Source of the DNA: Endozoicomonas sp965198415
GTDB taxonomy: Bacteria > Pseudomonadota > Gammaproteobacteria > Pseudomonadales > Endozoicomonadaceae
Reading direction: 5' to 3'
Assembly (NCBI GenBank): GCA_965198415.1
Contig: CBDAPN010000029.1
Coordinates: forward strand, 562,545 to 626,544
Length of the DNA: 64,000 bases
In this document: positions 20,402-28,521 of the stretch, piece by piece
How positions within the stretch are numbered: position 1 is the stretch's first letter
How the letters are laid out: the number at the start of each line of letters is the position of its first letter
Translations under genes and position numbers: made by a program
Notes under the pieces: model-generated
Seen by the model: only the letters and a program-made list of their open reading frames with translations
The model's database searches: none
Told to the model about the DNA's origin: nothing

Positions 20402-21928
20402 TCAGATCAATGTACTCATGGCTTTAGACAAATAGTCTTTATCCTGCAGTAACTGATCCTGCTGTTCCAGCAGCGCATGAATTTGACGATCCACTTCGTC
20501 GATACGCTGACTAAATATCTGATTGAGGCAGCTCTGTACTGTGTCGTACATACTCTGACGTATCTCAGCACACAGGGTTTCTACATACTGGCCCAGGCTG
20601 ATGGCCTGTTGGCGCATGGCGCGGTTTTCATCATCCTCCTGCTTGCCAGCCCTGTAGATATCGTATGCCGACAGTGCAACCTGAATGACAACGGCGGCCT
20701 TGCCTCCCCAGCCTTTCAGAGTGTCCAGCCAGCGCCCCTTCAGGAGGGGAATCTTCCATTTCCTGCCCAGTTTTAATGCCTCGGTCAGGAGTTTCTCATC
20801 ACTGAGTCTCTCTCTTGCCAGCTGCCAAGCAACGTCCTTCAGCGGGTTTTTCTCCCCGGTGGATGAGGAGGCATCTGCAGGGGGGTTGATCACTGTACTT
20901 ATTTTTCCCGACTTATCTTCCAGCTCACCGTTAAGCCATATTTCAACCCGCTTATCCACATCGGCAAACAGCGTCTGGAGCTGCGCCTGAATGCTGGCAG
21001 GATTACCGGCGCTTTCGCAGATTCCGTAAACATCGCCTTTTTTGCAGTTCACCTGCTGCTGTATAAACGTAAAGGCAGAGTGCTCAAGCAGACGCTTATC
21101 CCGTTCCAGAGTAGCTCGGCACTCCTGCAACCGGCTAACAGGGCTATCCTCCTGGTTGACCAGTTCACGATCCAGAACCTCAAGAGCCGGTTGAAACCAG
21201 AGTTCTCTGACGGCATGGCGCAAAGTAGACGCTTGCTGCTGTTCATGGTTATGGCCCGCCAGCCACTGCTCCAATCGGGCGACCAAAGCCGTATAGCCGC
21301 AGTGATCAAGCAGCTTTTCAGAGCCTTTCAAACGACCACTTAAGGCAGTAGATAGATTGACCGGGCAGACGGGAATAGCACTGATTTCCCTATCGCTGAC
21401 ACTGTATTTCGACCCCTTATCCGCCATGATGGTATTTACCCGGGCCAATACCTGAGCCATAGCCTCCGGTTGACTGCTCTCACAGTTCAGCACGATAAAT
21501 ACCTGCTTTTTGTCGTTGATCAGCCGGAACAGTCGCTGGTAGACGTCATGAGCATCTTGGTCTCCCTCGCGAATCACAAACAGCGTGAGCCCGCATTTTA
21601 GCACCTGCTCAGCAGTGGCCTGTTCATGGGCGATGGGCGCGTTAATCCCCGGAGTATCCAGCAAACAGAGGCCATTCCACGGATAACGATCCACCTGAAA
21701 TGTGGTGGGAATATCCTGTACCGCTGCCTCTTCCCGCCCCAGCAAGGCATTCACCAGAGTGCTTTTACCCGCGTTAAAAGCGCCATAAAGCATCACCTGT
21801 GGTGTTTGTTCTGCAAACAGCCTCTCCAGTTCCTCACGTACCTTATCAAGGTCATCTCTGTGGTAGCGACTGACCAGCCCGAGGGATTCGGTTAATTGCT
21901 GCTGCAACTGTGGTACGACAGGGTTCAT
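20402..21928 (-). CDS. Dynamin-like GTPase, last gene of four-gene GTPase operon
   Basis: 508 aa. G1 P-loop GAFNAGKST at 49-57, a conserved Thr region (IPTTFQVD) as G2, and G3 DTPG at 91-94. The G4 position reads LNCESSQ in place of (N/T)KxD, so guanine specificity may be altered. A long helical C-terminal half with a weakly hydrophobic segment near residue 420 and a coiled-coil end (ALLEQQDQLLQDKDYL) fits a bacterial dynamin-like or Eleos-type membrane GTPase. The start overlaps the stop of the next GTPase by four bases (ATGA), so the pair is coupled and may act as a hetero-oligomer. Defence linkage is inferred from position next to the CRISPR arrays and from the shared operator. Confidence 0.75.
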   Translation of the reverse strand: MNPVVPQLQQQLTESLGLVSRYHRDDLDKVREELERLFAEQTPQVMLYGAFNAGKSTLVNALLGREEAAVQDIPTTFQVDRYPWNGLCLLDTPGINAPIAHEQATAEQVLKCGLTLFVIREGDQDAHDVYQRLFRLINDKKQVFIVLNCESSQPEAMAQVLARVNTIMADKGSKYSVSDREISAIPVCPVNLSTALSGRLKGSEKLLDHCGYTALVARLEQWLAGHNHEQQQASTLRHAVRELWFQPALEVLDRELVNQEDSPVSRLQECRATLERDKRLLEHSAFTFIQQQVNCKKGDVYGICESAGNPASIQAQLQTLFADVDKRVEIWLNGELEDKSGKISTVINPPADASSSTGEKNPLKDVAWQLARERLSDEKLLTEALKLGRKWKIPLLKGRWLDTLKGWGGKAAVVIQVALSAYDIYRAGKQEDDENRAMRQQAISLGQYVETLCAEIRQSMYDTVQSCLNQIFSQRIDEVDRQIHALLEQQDQLLQDKDYLSKAMSTLI

Positions 21929-23628
21929 AGCCCCTCCTTGTGGTTTTGAACATCGCGCTGAAACTGTTCAATCACACGTTTTACGTTGGCGGCGTAGCTC
22001 TCCTGAGCGCCGATCATGCTGACGACCTGTTGCACTACTGCGTTAATCTGCCGAGGCAGCTGCTTTTTCACACTCTCAGTGGTTTTAGCGATAACCTGCG
22101 TGCTGCTTACGCCAACCACCTCCTGCCGGTAGGAAGCCTCGATAAAGTTGTTTCCCAAGGCGTTACCGGCCAAGCCTCCCAGCGTAGCGCCCACCGCCGT
22201 GCCTATTCCCGGTAGTAGAGCCGTACCTAACCCAGCACCCAACAAGGTGCCAAAGCCTGTAGAGGCAGATTTTTTCCTTGAGCCGGTCATTTCCCGTACA
22301 TCAACGGTCATATCTTCAAACTGTCCGATACCATCGGGGGTGAGTTGGCTGCATATCTTGCCCAGCCTCCGGGAGAATTCCGCCAGCTCTTGTTGCAGGG
22401 TGTCGTTCAACACCTTTTCTATCTGTTGGTTCAGGTCACGGGTCAGGGCTTCCTCATCCCGGGTCGACTTGTGTTGCTCCACCAGCCCGGTGATCGCCAG
22501 GCAGACCTCATCGACCACCCGACTGGTAATCCACCGTTGACGATGTTCAAGATTCTCCCTAGCCCTGCGGACTTCTGTCTGCAGGCTAGCCACTTCAGGA
22601 AGAATCGTGTCGGTCAGCTGCTTTTGGACGGTACCATCCAAAAAATTCATCACCTGTTGTACCGCTTTTTTGGCCTTGTAGTCCCGACTTTCATCCAGCA
22701 GCGTAACCAGCTGCTCTGTCAATCGCCCCAGACCCGCCCCGGCAAAGTCCTGTTCTGTGCCCGCACTGTTTCTGAAGGTATGCACTGAAATAGAAACCGG
22801 TGTCTTCAGAGGCACATGGCTATTGCCGCTCTCATCAAGCTTCCCGGCAGCGCGACTGGCCACATCGTCTTCCTGCAGTGCCCGGTCGGCAGCGGCCTTA
22901 TTCACCAGTCGCTGAACCAGTTCATCATTCTCGTCAAACTCTTCTTCATTTTTGTCACTGCGGGTCAGCACCGGCAGCAGGGGTTTTTGGTTCTGCAGCT
23001 CTATGCGCAGGTCATCCAGCTCCTGCACCTGCCCCGGCGAGGTAGAAGGTGTCAGCCAGAGCACGGCATCAGCGCTGTCGGTAAACCTGCGGGTCAGTTC
23101 GCCGTTTTTGCCGGTCACTGAATGCAGCCCGGGTGAATCAACCAAGACCAGACGCGACCCCAGCTTCACTCCCTGAATACGGGCGGTGGTTTCCGTGATT
23201 CCCTCTTCAAACGAGCCTTCAAACGGGGTGATGGCGCCATCCTCCAGATAGAACCGTTTCACACTCTGCGGCGGAAACTGTTCCGTAATAAAATTGCAGA
23301 ACGAGCTTTTACCGGCATTGACCTTGCCAAATACCAAGAAGATCACCCGGTCGGCAAAGGCTTCAGAAAGCGCCCGCATAGGGGAGGACTGTTCCCAGCG
23401 ACTGGCCCAGTCATCAATGCTCTGCTCAATGCTCTGCCGCACGCACAGGCTCTGCCGGTACAGGGCACTATCCTTGTTTAAAACTTCAGCGCTATGGTCA
23501 GGAATGGCTGCCAGAGTGCTAACGAACTTGTCCCTTAGCTCCAATAGCTCGCTTTCTTTTCCTTCAAGACGCTCAAACTGCGCCTGAAAATTATCCAGGC
23601 TGGTCAGCAGGGGTTGAAAGTGGCTCAT
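21925..23628 (-). CDS. Dynamin-like GTPase with glycine-zipper membrane segment
   Basis: 567 aa with start ATG 23628, chosen because it overlaps the preceding stop as ATGA; the longer frame from 23655 would overlap that gene by 31 bases. P-loop FGKVNAGKSS at about 100-109, G3 DSPGLHS, G4 TRSDK. After a helical region, a Gly/Ala-rich stretch near residue 480 (GAGLGTALLPGIGTAVGA) looks like a membrane-inserting glycine zipper. Third of four genes; coupled both up- and downstream by 4-bp overlaps. Its 5' end was copied in the 2.6-kb duplication (stub at 26121-26218). Likely a membrane-remodelling or abortive-infection GTPase, by analogy with Eleos/dynamin-like defence pairs. Confidence 0.75.
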   Translation of the reverse strand: MSHFQPLLTSLDNFQAQFERLEGKESELLELRDKFVSTLAAIPDHSAEVLNKDSALYRQSLCVRQSIEQSIDDWASRWEQSSPMRALSEAFADRVIFLVFGKVNAGKSSFCNFITEQFPPQSVKRFYLEDGAITPFEGSFEEGITETTARIQGVKLGSRLVLVDSPGLHSVTGKNGELTRRFTDSADAVLWLTPSTSPGQVQELDDLRIELQNQKPLLPVLTRSDKNEEEFDENDELVQRLVNKAAADRALQEDDVASRAAGKLDESGNSHVPLKTPVSISVHTFRNSAGTEQDFAGAGLGRLTEQLVTLLDESRDYKAKKAVQQVMNFLDGTVQKQLTDTILPEVASLQTEVRRARENLEHRQRWITSRVVDEVCLAITGLVEQHKSTRDEEALTRDLNQQIEKVLNDTLQQELAEFSRRLGKICSQLTPDGIGQFEDMTVDVREMTGSRKKSASTGFGTLLGAGLGTALLPGIGTAVGATLGGLAGNALGNNFIEASYRQEVVGVSSTQVIAKTTESVKKQLPRQINAVVQQVVSMIGAQESYAANVKRVIEQFQRDVQNHKEGL

Positions 23629-24056
23629 TGGTAATCCTCCAGTTGTCTGATGCACTGTTGCAGCTTGCCAATGGCTTGCCGGTCGAGCTGATTCTCAGCG
23701 TCATCCGAATGTTTTCGGTCGTATATCGCCAGCAGTTTCTCTTTGCACTCAACCTGGTTGCCGAGTGCCTGCTTAGTCAATTGGTCATCAATTTGATGGT
23801 CGAGATTGTGTTTATCCACCAGCTGCTGCAGTTGTGTTTTGGCATATTTAGCCAGCCTTCGCTGATGCTCTTTGTGCAAACGTTGCTCTTCAGCCTTCTT
23901 GGCCTGCTTAGCCTGTTCCTTCTTGGCAGCTGCATTCTGTTTTTCGTATTCCCAGTCATCGTCGTCATTGTCCGGGCTGCTGATACTGTCATAAGCCACT
24001 TTTCCTGCGATGGTGGTGACAAGACCGATTCCCAGCCATATAAGTGGTGCGGGCAT
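23625..24056 (-). CDS. Small membrane-anchored coiled-coil protein of the GTPase operon
   Basis: 143 aa. One N-terminal membrane segment (PLIWLGIGLVTTIAGKVAY) is followed by an acidic DNDDDDWEYE linker and a Lys/Glu/Ala-rich coiled coil. It probably tethers or recruits the operon's GTPases to the inner membrane; this is inference. It lies between the 270-aa GTPase (30-base gap) and the glycine-zipper GTPase (ATGA overlap). A second copy at 26210-26614 lacks about nine residues of the coiled coil. No known family recognised. Confidence 0.7.
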   Translation of the reverse strand: MPAPLIWLGIGLVTTIAGKVAYDSISSPDNDDDDWEYEKQNAAAKKEQAKQAKKAEEQRLHKEHQRRLAKYAKTQLQQLVDKHNLDHQIDDQLTKQALGNQVECKEKLLAIYDRKHSDDAENQLDRQAIGKLQQCIRQLEDYQ

Positions 24057-24086
24057 ACCTGTATCCTCTTTTCTGTTGTTAATGGG

Positions 24087-24899
24087 TTAGCCAAACTTGG
24101 CGATGTTGTTAAGGGTCCGATCAAGCGCACTGACAAAACCGCAACGGTTCTTGTGCTGGCGATCTTCCCGTTCTGCCAGATTCTCCATCCGCCGTTGCAG
24201 GCGCTGTTGAAACTGTTTTTTGACCCTGCTGCGCAGATGCTTCACTTCCCGTTGGCGACTGGCCTTCAGGTCTTTTTTCAGTTGTTTGGTCCGGGCCAGC
24301 AGGCGGGTTATGCCGCTGAGTTCGATAAACTTCTCCCGGCCTTCAGCAATGCCTCGCTGGTAGCGCAACGCCGATACCGGGATAACCGTGATGCCGGGCA
24401 ACTGAGCCTGAATAATCTGATTGACCCGTTCGCCTTCTGCCGGACTTAACTGGTCAATCTGGGTTAGCACCAGAACCATTCTGTTTTTGCTATCCGGATA
24501 CCGCGCCATCATTTTCTGGTACAGATCCAGCTCGGAACGGTCCAGCTCACCGGTTTTGATGTTGTGCACCAAAAACAGGTAATCAGCCAGTTCATCAGCG
24601 CCCAGTCGGGCAAGGCGGTCGTCTTTGCCACGGATATCGGCGTCCAGCCCGGGGGTGTCGATCCAGAGTACGCCATGGTGGCTGAACTCTTGGTTAGCCT
24701 GAGTTTCCCGGCGGTCCGATGCCTTGAATATTTCCCGGCCCACCAGTGCATTGAGCAGGGTGCTCTTGCCATGGTTGTACTTGCCGAACACCGCAATACG
24801 GGTTCGCGCCTGTGGGTTTGTCAGTTGAGAAAGGCGGTTCAAGGCTTCCCGTGCTTCGGGAAGCTCGCTGGCCAGTGCCTGAAAGTCGTGTCTGTTCAT
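24087..24899 (-). CDS. Era/YfjP-like small GTPase, first gene of the GTPase operon
   Basis: 270 aa. G1 GKYNHGKST at 39-47, G3 DTPGLDAD at 81, G4 TQID near 145, G5-like PVSALRYQ near 180; the C-terminus is a basic amphipathic tail (KKDLKASRQREVKHLRSR). The G domain is complete, so GTP hydrolysis is likely. RBS AGGAG lies 9-13 bases before ATG. The shared dyad operator sits 96 bases upstream (24995-25010). A copy at 26645-27457 differs at only a few residues. Shares the operon with two dynamin-like GTPases and a membrane protein. Confidence 0.8.
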   Translation of the reverse strand: MNRHDFQALASELPEAREALNRLSQLTNPQARTRIAVFGKYNHGKSTLLNALVGREIFKASDRRETQANQEFSHHGVLWIDTPGLDADIRGKDDRLARLGADELADYLFLVHNIKTGELDRSELDLYQKMMARYPDSKNRMVLVLTQIDQLSPAEGERVNQIIQAQLPGITVIPVSALRYQRGIAEGREKFIELSGITRLLARTKQLKKDLKASRQREVKHLRSRVKKQFQQRLQRRMENLAEREDRQHKNRCGFVSALDRTLNNIAKFG

Positions 24900-24994
24900 A
24901 GAAACCTGCTCCTATGTGAAGGTGATAGGGCAGGTTTTAGTGTCTGCCCCTGTGTATGAAGCAATGTTGCAACAAAAACGGGACAGGAGGAGGT

Positions 24995-25010
24995 TTCACA
25001 ACCTTGTGTA
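24995..25010. promoter_or_regulatory. Island dyad operator, copy 1
   Basis: TTCACAACCTTGTGTA, one base off each end of the perfect dyad TTCACAACCTTGTGAA (14 of 16). Lies 96 bases upstream of the GTPase operon start and 130 bases from array 1. Confidence 0.75.
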
Positions 25011-25139
25011 AAAAAAAGGACTATCAGGAAGAAGGAGAAACTGGCCCAAATCGGCCAGTAAAAAGTCGGGGTGAGAGCCCTGTTTGAAAAAGGGCTGAAA
25101 TAAATGGTTTAACGCAGATTTCGACGGTGATGGTTTAAA

Positions 25140-25483
25140 GCCTCAATTCCTTTCAAATCAGGGTAATGGTCAAACCAAATGGTCTTCGATCTGGATAAAA
25201 TGGCCTCGTCTCAATCCCTTTCAAATCAGGGCAATGGTCAAACAATTAATCATTGCGACTAGTCTTTAGGTCTCAATCCCTTTCAAATCAGGGCAATGGT
25301 CAAACAGTTTCAAAGAGTCTCAATCCCTTTCAAATCAGGGCAATGGTCAAACAAACGTAGACAGATTCTCGAGGATTTCGCAAAAGTCTCAATCCCTTTC
25401 AAATCAGGGCAATGGTCAAACTGAAGATATGAGAAGGATGCTTCAGAGTCTCAATCCCTTTCAAATCAGGGCAATGGTCAAAC
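25140..25483 (-). CRISPR. CRISPR array 1, six repeats, five spacers
   Basis: 36-bp repeats at 25140, 25208, 25270, 25317, 25386 and 25448. Read on the minus strand the repeat starts GTTTGACCATTGCCC and ends GGGATTGAGAC, giving an 8-nt ATTGAGAC crRNA handle typical of type III. Spacers are 32, 26, 11, 33 and 26 bp. The repeat at 25140 carries three changes, marking the leader-distal end, so transcription runs leftward from the leader at 25484. Spacer 1 (25176-25207) is identical to the oldest spacer of array 2. The 11-bp spacer is too short for normal targeting. Confidence 0.95.
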
Positions 25484-25580
25484 TCTAGCATTAAAATAAT
25501 CTTTTGCAATCAATAAGTTGCAAAGGGGTTCGAACGTGTTTTCCGGAGTTGCCGGAGCGCTTAAAAAATGAACCATAAAA
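25484..25580 (-). promoter_or_regulatory. Leader of array 1
   Basis: AT-rich sequence abutting the leader-proximal repeat. A core (TTTGCAATCAATAAGTTGCA and CGAACGTGTTTTCC) is shared with the sequences after arrays 2 and 3. It presumably holds the array promoter, reading leftward. Exact -10 and -35 boxes are not resolved. Confidence 0.65.
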
Positions 25581-25710
25581 ATCCTGAAAATAGCCAGCAC
25601 CGATATTCTACCGGAAATGCTGAAGCAGAGGGAGCACACCAGCACCCACAGGTGCTGGCTACCACTGTCGCAAGTTATCAACGAATAATGGAGAGTAGAC
25701 CGGCGGAACT

Positions 25711-26120
25711 TTTTGTTTTTCTTCAGATCAACACCCAGATGCTGGTAGATACTTTTCCCCAATTTCGCCTGAGTGAATAGCTGACTCAGGTCATTGCCCA
25801 GTGGGCAACCTGCTCCAGCGCCTTGGCTTTCCCCTCTCTCCATGCGCTGGCGCACGGCATCCATTGCCACTTCTTCAGGAGCCATGGTCGCCAGCCGGGC
25901 CTGCTCTTTGCGGGCTTCTTCCTGACTCTGGAGTTCCTGCCGCTGTTTCTCCACGCCAGCCTCATCTTTGTCCATATGGCCGTAACCGGTAGCGGTTTTG
26001 GCACCTATCCCCCAGAACATAAGCGCGTCTTCCAACCACAACATGGCCTGACCCAACTGTTCAGAGGTAACCCCACAGCCTTCACGGGGAGCCAGGCCAA
26101 ACAGAAAGGCTGGCTTTTTT
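25711..26120 (-). pseudogene. cmr6: cmr6 fragment left by tandem duplication
   Basis: Matches the C-terminal half of intact cmr6 (28522-29035), including the glycine loop GIGAKTATGYG and the Gln/Glu-rich linker. Relative to the intact copy it lacks 257 bases at 25711 and a further internal 40 or so bases near 25755. At 26121 it is joined to the 5' end of the glycine-zipper GTPase. The open frame through it (26161-25478) runs into the array leader and does not represent a real protein. Confidence 0.8.
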
Positions 26121-26218
26121 ACGCTCCAATAGCTCGCTTTCTTTTCCTTCAAGACGCTCAAACTGCGCCTGAAAATTATCCAGGCTGGTCAGCAGGGGTT
26201 AAAAGTGGTTCATTGGTA
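26121..26218 (-). pseudogene. 5' stub of the glycine-zipper GTPase gene in the duplicate
   Basis: Repeats the first 30 or so codons of the GTPase at 21925-23628. The start region now reads ATGAACCACTTTTAA, giving M-N-H-F-stop, and the rest of the gene is absent. Non-functional. Confidence 0.8.
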
Positions 26219-26614
26219 ATTCTCCAGTTGTCTGATGCACTGTTGCAGCTTGCCAATGGCTTGCCGGTCGAGCTGATTCTCAGCGTCATCCGAATGTTTT
26301 CGGTCGTATATCGCCAGCAGTTTCTCTTTGCACTCAACCTGGTTGCCGAGTGCCTGCTTAGTCAATTGGTCATCAATTTGATGGTCGAGATTGTGTTTAT
26401 CCACCAGCTGCTGCAGTTGCGTTTTGGCATATTTAGCCAGCCTTCGCTGATGCTCTTTAGCCAACTTGGCCTGTTCCTTCTTGGCAGCTGCATTCTGTTT
26501 TTCGTATTCCCAGTCATCGTCGTCATTGTCCGGGCTGCTGATACTGTCATAAGCCACTTTTCCTGCGATGGTGGTGACAAGACCGATTCCCAGCCATATA
26601 AGTGGTGCGGGCAT
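26210..26614 (-). CDS. Small membrane-anchored coiled-coil protein, duplicate
   Basis: 134-aa copy of the protein at 23625-24056 with the same N-terminal membrane segment. The coiled coil is shortened: AKLAKEHQRRL replaces a longer AKQAKKAEEQRLHKEHQRRL. The frame is intact and preceded by an intact GTPase copy with its operator, so both may be expressed. Its normal downstream partner GTPases are missing here. Confidence 0.7.
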   Translation of the reverse strand: MPAPLIWLGIGLVTTIAGKVAYDSISSPDNDDDDWEYEKQNAAAKKEQAKLAKEHQRRLAKYAKTQLQQLVDKHNLDHQIDDQLTKQALGNQVECKEKLLAIYDRKHSDDAENQLDRQAIGKLQQCIRQLENYQ

Positions 26615-26644
26615 ACCTGTATCCTCTTTTCTGTTGTTAATGGG

Positions 26645-27457
26645 TTAGCCAAACTTGGCGATGTTGTTAAGGGTCCGATCAAGCGCACTGACAAAACCGC
26701 AACGGTTCTCGTGCTGGCGATCTTCCCGTTCTGCCAGATTCTCCATCCGCCGTTGCAGGCGCTGTTGAAACTGTTTTTTGACCCTGCTGCGCAGATGCTT
26801 CACTTCCCGTTGGCGACTGGCCTTCAGGTCTTTTTTCAGTTGTTTGGTCCGGGCCAGCAGGCGGGTTATGCCGCTGAGTTCGATAAACTTCTCCCGGCCT
26901 TCAGCAATGCCTCGCTGGTAGCGCAACGCCGATACCGGGATAACCGTGATGCCGGGCAACTGAGCCTGAATAATCTGATTGACCCGTTCGCCTTCTGCCG
27001 GACTTAACTGGTCAATCTGGGTTAGCACCAGAACCATTCTGTTTTTGCTATCCGGATACCGCGCCATCATTTTCTGGTACAGATCCAGCTCGGAACGGTC
27101 CAGCTCACCGGTTTTGATGTTGTGCACCAAAAACAGGTAATCAGCCAGTTCATCAGCGCCCAGTCGGGCAAGGCGGTCGTCTTTGCCACGGATATCGGCG
27201 TCCAGCCCGGGGGTGTCGATCCAGAGTACGCCATTGTGGCTGAACTCTTGGTTAGCCTGAGTTTCCCGGCGGTCCGATGCCTTGAATATTTCCCGGCCCA
27301 CCAGTGCATTGAGCAGGGTGCTCTTGCCATGGTTGTACTTGCCGAACACCGCAATACGGGTTCGCGCCTGTGGGTTTGTCAGTTGAGAAAGGCGGTTCAA
27401 GGCTTCCCGTGCTTCGGGAAGCTCGCTGGCCAGTGCCTGAAAGTCGTGTCTGTTCAT
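26645..27457 (-). CDS. Era/YfjP-like small GTPase, duplicate
   Basis: 270 aa, near identical to 24087-24899 (for example SHNG for SHHG and QHENR for QHKNR). All G motifs are present. The same RBS and the same dyad operator at 27553 lie upstream. It forms a two-gene unit with the 134-aa membrane protein. Intactness of both GTPase copies suggests a tolerated or useful dosage increase, or simply recency. Confidence 0.8.
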   Translation of the reverse strand: MNRHDFQALASELPEAREALNRLSQLTNPQARTRIAVFGKYNHGKSTLLNALVGREIFKASDRRETQANQEFSHNGVLWIDTPGLDADIRGKDDRLARLGADELADYLFLVHNIKTGELDRSELDLYQKMMARYPDSKNRMVLVLTQIDQLSPAEGERVNQIIQAQLPGITVIPVSALRYQRGIAEGREKFIELSGITRLLARTKQLKKDLKASRQREVKHLRSRVKKQFQQRLQRRMENLAEREDRQHENRCGFVSALDRTLNNIAKFG

Positions 27458-27552
27458 AGAAACCTGCTCCTATGTGAAGGTGATAGGGCAGGTTTTAGTG
27501 TCTGCCCCTGTGTATGAAGCAATGTTGCAACAAAAACGGCACAGGAGGAGGT

Positions 27553-27568
27553 TTCACAACCTTGTGTA
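27553..27568. promoter_or_regulatory. Island dyad operator, copy 2
   Basis: TTCACAACCTTGTGTA, the duplicate of copy 1 and again 96 bases upstream of the 270-aa GTPase start. Confidence 0.75.
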
Positions 27569-27697
27569 AAAAAAAGGACTATCAGGAAGAAGGAGAAACT
27601 GGCCCAAATCGGCCAGTAAAAAGTCGGGGTGAGAGCCCTGTTTGAAAAAGGGCTGAAATAAATGGTTTAACGCAGATTTCGACGGTGATGGTTTAAA

Positions 27698-28103
27698 GCC
27701 TCAATTCCTTTCAAATCAGGGTAATGGTCAAACCAAATGGTCTTCGATCTGGATAAAATGGCCTCGTCTCAATCCCTTTCAAATCAGGGCAATGGTCAAA
27801 CCTTTGACGCTATCAATGCCGGATTACAAGTCTCAATCCCTTTCAAATCAGGGCAATGGTCAAACTGATAAAGAGCAAATCGTATGAAGATCAGGCGTCT
27901 CAATCCCTTTCAAATCAGGGCAATGGTCAAACAGTCGCGCTAAAGCGTCAAAATAGTCGTTGTCTCAATCCCTTTCAAATCAGGGCAATGGTCGGTTAAT
28001 ACACGTCTCAATCCCTTTCAAATCAGGGCAATGGTCAAACGGCTACGTCTCTAAATAAGGTTGGAAAGTCTCAATCCCTTTCAAATCAGGGCAATGGTCA
28101 AAC
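27698..28103 (-). CRISPR. CRISPR array 2, seven repeats, six spacers
   Basis: Same 36-bp repeat as array 1, at 27698 (degenerate), 27766, 27830, 27897, 27962, 28005 and 28068. Spacers are 32, 28, 31, 29, 11 and 27 bp. The repeat at 27962 lacks its terminal AAAC and is followed by an 11-bp spacer. The distal degenerate repeat and first spacer are identical to array 1; the other spacers all differ. Transcribed leftward from the leader at 28104. Confidence 0.95.
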
Positions 28104-28200
28104 TCTAGCATTAAAATAATCTTTTGCAATCAATAAGTTGCAAAGGGGGTCGAACGTGTTTTCCGGAGTTGCCGAAGCGCTTAAAAAATGAACCATAAAA
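28104..28200 (-). promoter_or_regulatory. Leader of array 2
   Basis: Near-identical to the array 1 leader, with one G/T difference in the AAAGGGG run. About 320 bases from here to the cmr6 stop hold no gene. Confidence 0.65.
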
Positions 28201-28521
28201 ATCCTGAAAATAGCCAGCACCGATATTCTACCGGAAATACTGAAGCAGAGGGAGCACACCAGCACCCACAGGTGCTGGCTACCACTGTCGCAAGTTATCA
28301 ACGAATAATGGAGAGTAGACCGGCGGAACTTACCCGCCAACCCCTCGCAAAACGGTACGTGAACCTCTCGACTCATAACGCTCCCATCAGGCAAACTTTC
28401 ATCATATCTACTGAGAACAATTTAAGATGCGTATTGCACTCCAGCCATGCACTACTTGCCTTGCCTCTATATGACAAATGTTCTGCTTTCCTACAGCTTC
28501 CCCACATCGGGAGTATTATCC

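Larger units (their letters stand above)
26121..28330. repeat. Second copy of a tandem segmental duplication (GTPase genes plus CRISPR array)
   Basis: Sequence from about 23537 onward is repeated from 26121, 2558 bases later through the GTPase gene and first CRISPR repeat. The offset grows to 2620 after the arrays because array 2 is 62 bases longer. The junction at 26121 joins internal cmr6 to GCTCCAATAGCTCGC of the GTPase gene. Homology resumes into intact cmr6 to about 29035. Flanking genes are near identical, so the duplication is recent. Confidence 0.85.

Noticed and set aside
25478..26161. 227-codon minus-strand frame
   Set aside because: A chimera of a deleted cmr6 fragment and the array leader created by the tandem duplication; only the cmr6 part is homologous to a protein.
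25823..27007. 394-codon plus-strand frame
   Set aside because: Antisense to the duplicated GTPase and membrane-protein genes; the minus-strand frames carry the motifs and RBSs.
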